Assembly: GCA_947646015.1 (NCBI GenBank)
Contig: CANSEY010000007.1
Coordinates: 1-64,000 of the forward strand
DNA: 64,000 bases
From: an uncultured Bacteroides sp.
Lineage (GTDB): Bacteria; Bacteroidota; Bacteroidia; Bacteroidales; Bacteroidaceae
Direction: 5' to 3'
In this document: piece by piece, positions 62,708-64,000 of the stretch
Layout: each line of letters begins with the position of its first letter
Numbering within the stretch: position 1 is the stretch's first letter
Made by a program: the position numbers and the translations under genes
Notes under the pieces: model-generated
What the model saw: the letters and a program-made list of their open reading frames with translations, nothing else
Databases searched by the model: none
What the model was told of the DNA's origin: nothing

Positions 62708-63189
62708 AACGGGTAGAAGGAACATCCGGGATAAAACTGATCGAGTGCGTGAGCCCGGCACGCAACAGATGGCGCATCCGCTGGGATGTACAGGAACGTG
62801 AGGACGGATCCGCCTCCTACATGGAGGAAGGCTTTGTCGGCAGACCTCACATGGATACTATAAAGTCCGTCATTACAGACTGGTGTAATGAGCAAATTGA
62901 CCGTGAGATACTTTCCGGTTTTCTCTATGAAGGTATGCCGGTATGGCTGTCAAGTGAAAACCAGTTCAATTATAAGGCAGCGTATGATCTGGCCGTACAG
63001 ACTGGTGGTGCTACGCTTCCCGTGACATTCAAGTTCGGTACGGATGAGGTTCCCCAATATCGGGAGTTCGTCACACTGGAGGAACTGACCGATTTCTACA
63101 CGAAAGCCATGAAGCATGTTCAGGACACGCTGTCTGACGGCTGGAGGAAGAAAGACGCTTTTGATCCGGAGAAGTACCGGGTGGAATAA
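62704..63189 (+). CDS. Phage tail-associated protein (DUF4376-like)
   Basis: The 161-residue product overlaps the reverse transcriptase by 4 nt. Its second half (MPVWLSSENQFNYKAAYDLA ... LPVTFKFGTDEVPQYREFVT ... FYTKAMKHVQDTLSDGWRKK) matches what I recall of DUF4376-type proteins found near phage tail fibers. It is not an Avd-like four-helix protein, so no standard DGR accessory gene is visible. The function is unknown. Confidence 0.6.
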   Translation: MKRVEGTSGIKLIECVSPARNRWRIRWDVQEREDGSASYMEEGFVGRPHMDTIKSVITDWCNEQIDREILSGFLYEGMPVWLSSENQFNYKAAYDLAVQTGGATLPVTFKFGTDEVPQYREFVTLEELTDFYTKAMKHVQDTLSDGWRKKDAFDPEKYRVE

Positions 63190-63213
63190 ATCCTTCGGGG
63201 GAGGATAAGAAAA

Positions 63214-63342
63214 AAGCCCCCGGCCTGTTAAAAAGTAACGCCAATCACTTTTATAAACATGAAACGCCAAACCGCGCGACCGGGGGCAAATACCCTCTGT
63301 CACGGTTTGACGTTTTTTTTGTTGTCTAAAAAATGATTGGCG
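63214..63342 (-). ncRNA. Candidate structured small RNA with pseudoknot
   Basis: A TATCTTTG box at 63346-63353 on the minus strand would start transcription near 63342. The RNA has a closing stem (63334-63342 with 63239-63247), an inner 13-bp stem with one mismatch (63303-63315 with 63262-63274), and loop bases GCCCCCGG (63280-63287) complementary to CCGGGGGC at its 3' end (63216-63223), followed by six U. This loop/end pairing would form a pseudoknot or alternative hairpin. On the plus strand the 63262-63315 arms plus T-run also look like a terminator for the upstream operon. Confidence 0.5.
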
Positions 63343-63368
63343 ATGCAAAGATATAATTTTTTTGTTGT

Positions 63369-63611
63369 ATGAAAGTGATTGAGATATTAAACTTTAACCG
63401 GGAGCTGTTGAAAAGGCTTCAGGCGGCCGGCATCCGTCTGGAAGATGCCCGGTATATCGACCTGTACGCGGACTATACCCGCCTACTCGATCAAGGTGAA
63501 AAAGTCTCGTATGCTGTGGCCGTATTGTCCGAAAAGTATTCGGTGAGCGAACGTAAGGTTTATGCCTTGGTGAAACGATTCCAGAGCGACTGCAAGACGC
63601 TTGCAGTGTGA
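63369..63611 (+). CDS. Mor-like transcription activator
   Basis: An 80-residue protein with a helix-turn-helix at its C-terminal half (YAVAVLSEKYSVSERKVYALVKRF), the pattern of Mor/C activators of Mu-like phages. In Mu such proteins turn on middle or late genes. It follows the structured region at 63214-63353. Confidence 0.6.
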   Translation: MKVIEILNFNRELLKRLQAAGIRLEDARYIDLYADYTRLLDQGEKVSYAVAVLSEKYSVSERKVYALVKRFQSDCKTLAV

Positions 63612-63674
63612 ACGGGTTGTTTTATGTCGTAGGGAGTGCCGTTTCCCCTTATCTTTAGGGTGTTTCAAATTTAG

Positions 63675-63681
63675 AAGGAGG
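63675..63681 (+). promoter_or_regulatory. Shine-Dalgarno site that sets the start of the last gene
   Basis: AAGGAGG lies 8 nt before the ATG at 63690 but only 2 nt before an earlier ATG at 63684, which favours 63690 as the start. Confidence 0.6.
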
Positions 63682-63689
63682 AAATGGCT

Positions 63690-64000
63690 ATGAACAAGTA
63701 TTACCGTATCCTGGACAAGATTCTTGCCACGGGAAAAACACAGACCAACAAGAAGGGAAATATACAATACCTTCTGAACGAGCAGCTGTCACTGACACCG
63801 GCGGACCTGCTTGACATATTCGAGGGGCATAATATCGCCCGCAAGAAGCTCCGCAGCGAGTTGCAGTTATTTATGCAGGGTGAGCGCAACGTGGAGAAGT
63901 ACCGGGAGGCCGGCATCAACTGGTGGGACTATTGCGGCTCCATCCTGGTGAACAGTTACCCGACCTATTTCGAGAAGCTGCCTCCGTTGATAGCGAAAAT
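63690..64000 (+). CDS. Thymidylate synthase-like protein, cut by the window edge
   Basis: The visible 103 residues (MNKYYRILDKILATGKTQTN ... ARKKLRSELQLFMQGERNVE ... YREAGINWWDYCG) follow the N-terminal pattern of thymidylate synthase and dCMP hydroxymethylase: YLDLLxxVLxxG, IIYELLWFLxGDTNxxYL and IWDEWA. It is divergent from bacterial ThyA and so looks like a phage enzyme. The active-site Cys lies beyond the window, so synthase cannot be told from hydroxymethylase. Confidence 0.6.
   Translation, partial: MNKYYRILDKILATGKTQTNKKGNIQYLLNEQLSLTPADLLDIFEGHNIARKKLRSELQLFMQGERNVEKYREAGINWWDYCGSILVNSYPTYFEKLPPLIAK

Noticed and set aside
62704..63189. Candidate Avd accessory protein of the DGR
   Set aside because: The sequence is not a small basic four-helix protein and instead resembles DUF4376-type tail proteins.

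Overview
The window looks like Bacteroidales DNA (Bacteroides, Phocaeicola or Parabacteroides). Several genes are preceded by the Bacteroidetes -7 motif TAnnTTTG, one with a TTTG box 19 bp upstream. The phage proteins are of kinds known from gut Bacteroidales, and one capsid protein carries a BACON-like domain. Two unrelated phage-type elements lie side by side, with defence-type cargo genes on and in the left one.

Region 1 (1-4000) holds a 78-bp-period direct repeat, a KAP-family P-loop NTPase, and a two-gene module pairing an SMC/OLD-type ATPase with a TOPRIM-like partner. Region 2 (4039-23300) is a leftward phage-like element with a DUF3854/D5-type primase-helicase, small early genes and an iteron-rich gap. 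A HK97-type protease, major capsid, terminase small and large subunits, a lysis pair, portal and head-connector genes follow. A Sll1717-type ATPase sits between the terminase and the lysis pair. No tail tape measure, integrase or endolysin is visible, so this is either a prophage cut by the window edge or insertion, or a satellite that makes its own capsid but borrows tails.

Region 3 (about 23700 to past 64000) is a Mu-like transposable prophage that, from memory, resembles Bacteroides Hankyphage. It has 12-bp iterons at its probable left end, a leftward repressor with operators placed in the early promoter, a tRNA-like gene, MuA-like transposase and MuB-like ATPase, a GemA-like protein and a DUF3164 protein. 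An inverted block (33486-40137) carries terminase, portal, an F-type head protein fused to a papain-fold domain, and virion morphogenesis genes. Rightward genes then encode a ClpP-type protease, capsid, amidase, holin, spanin-like pair, tail tube, frameshifted tail chaperones, tape measure, tail hub and a 2255-residue fiber.

The fiber ends in a C-type-lectin-like domain next to a diversity-generating retroelement (DGR) reverse transcriptase. Here the fiber gene runs directly into what looks like the Asn-codon-rich template repeat and its RNA spacer, with no separate variable repeat in the window. This is the main anomaly and suggests a variable/template repeat collapse, either real or made by assembly. 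The window ends with a Mor-like regulator, a candidate pseudoknotted small RNA on the opposite strand, and the start of a thymidylate-synthase-like gene.
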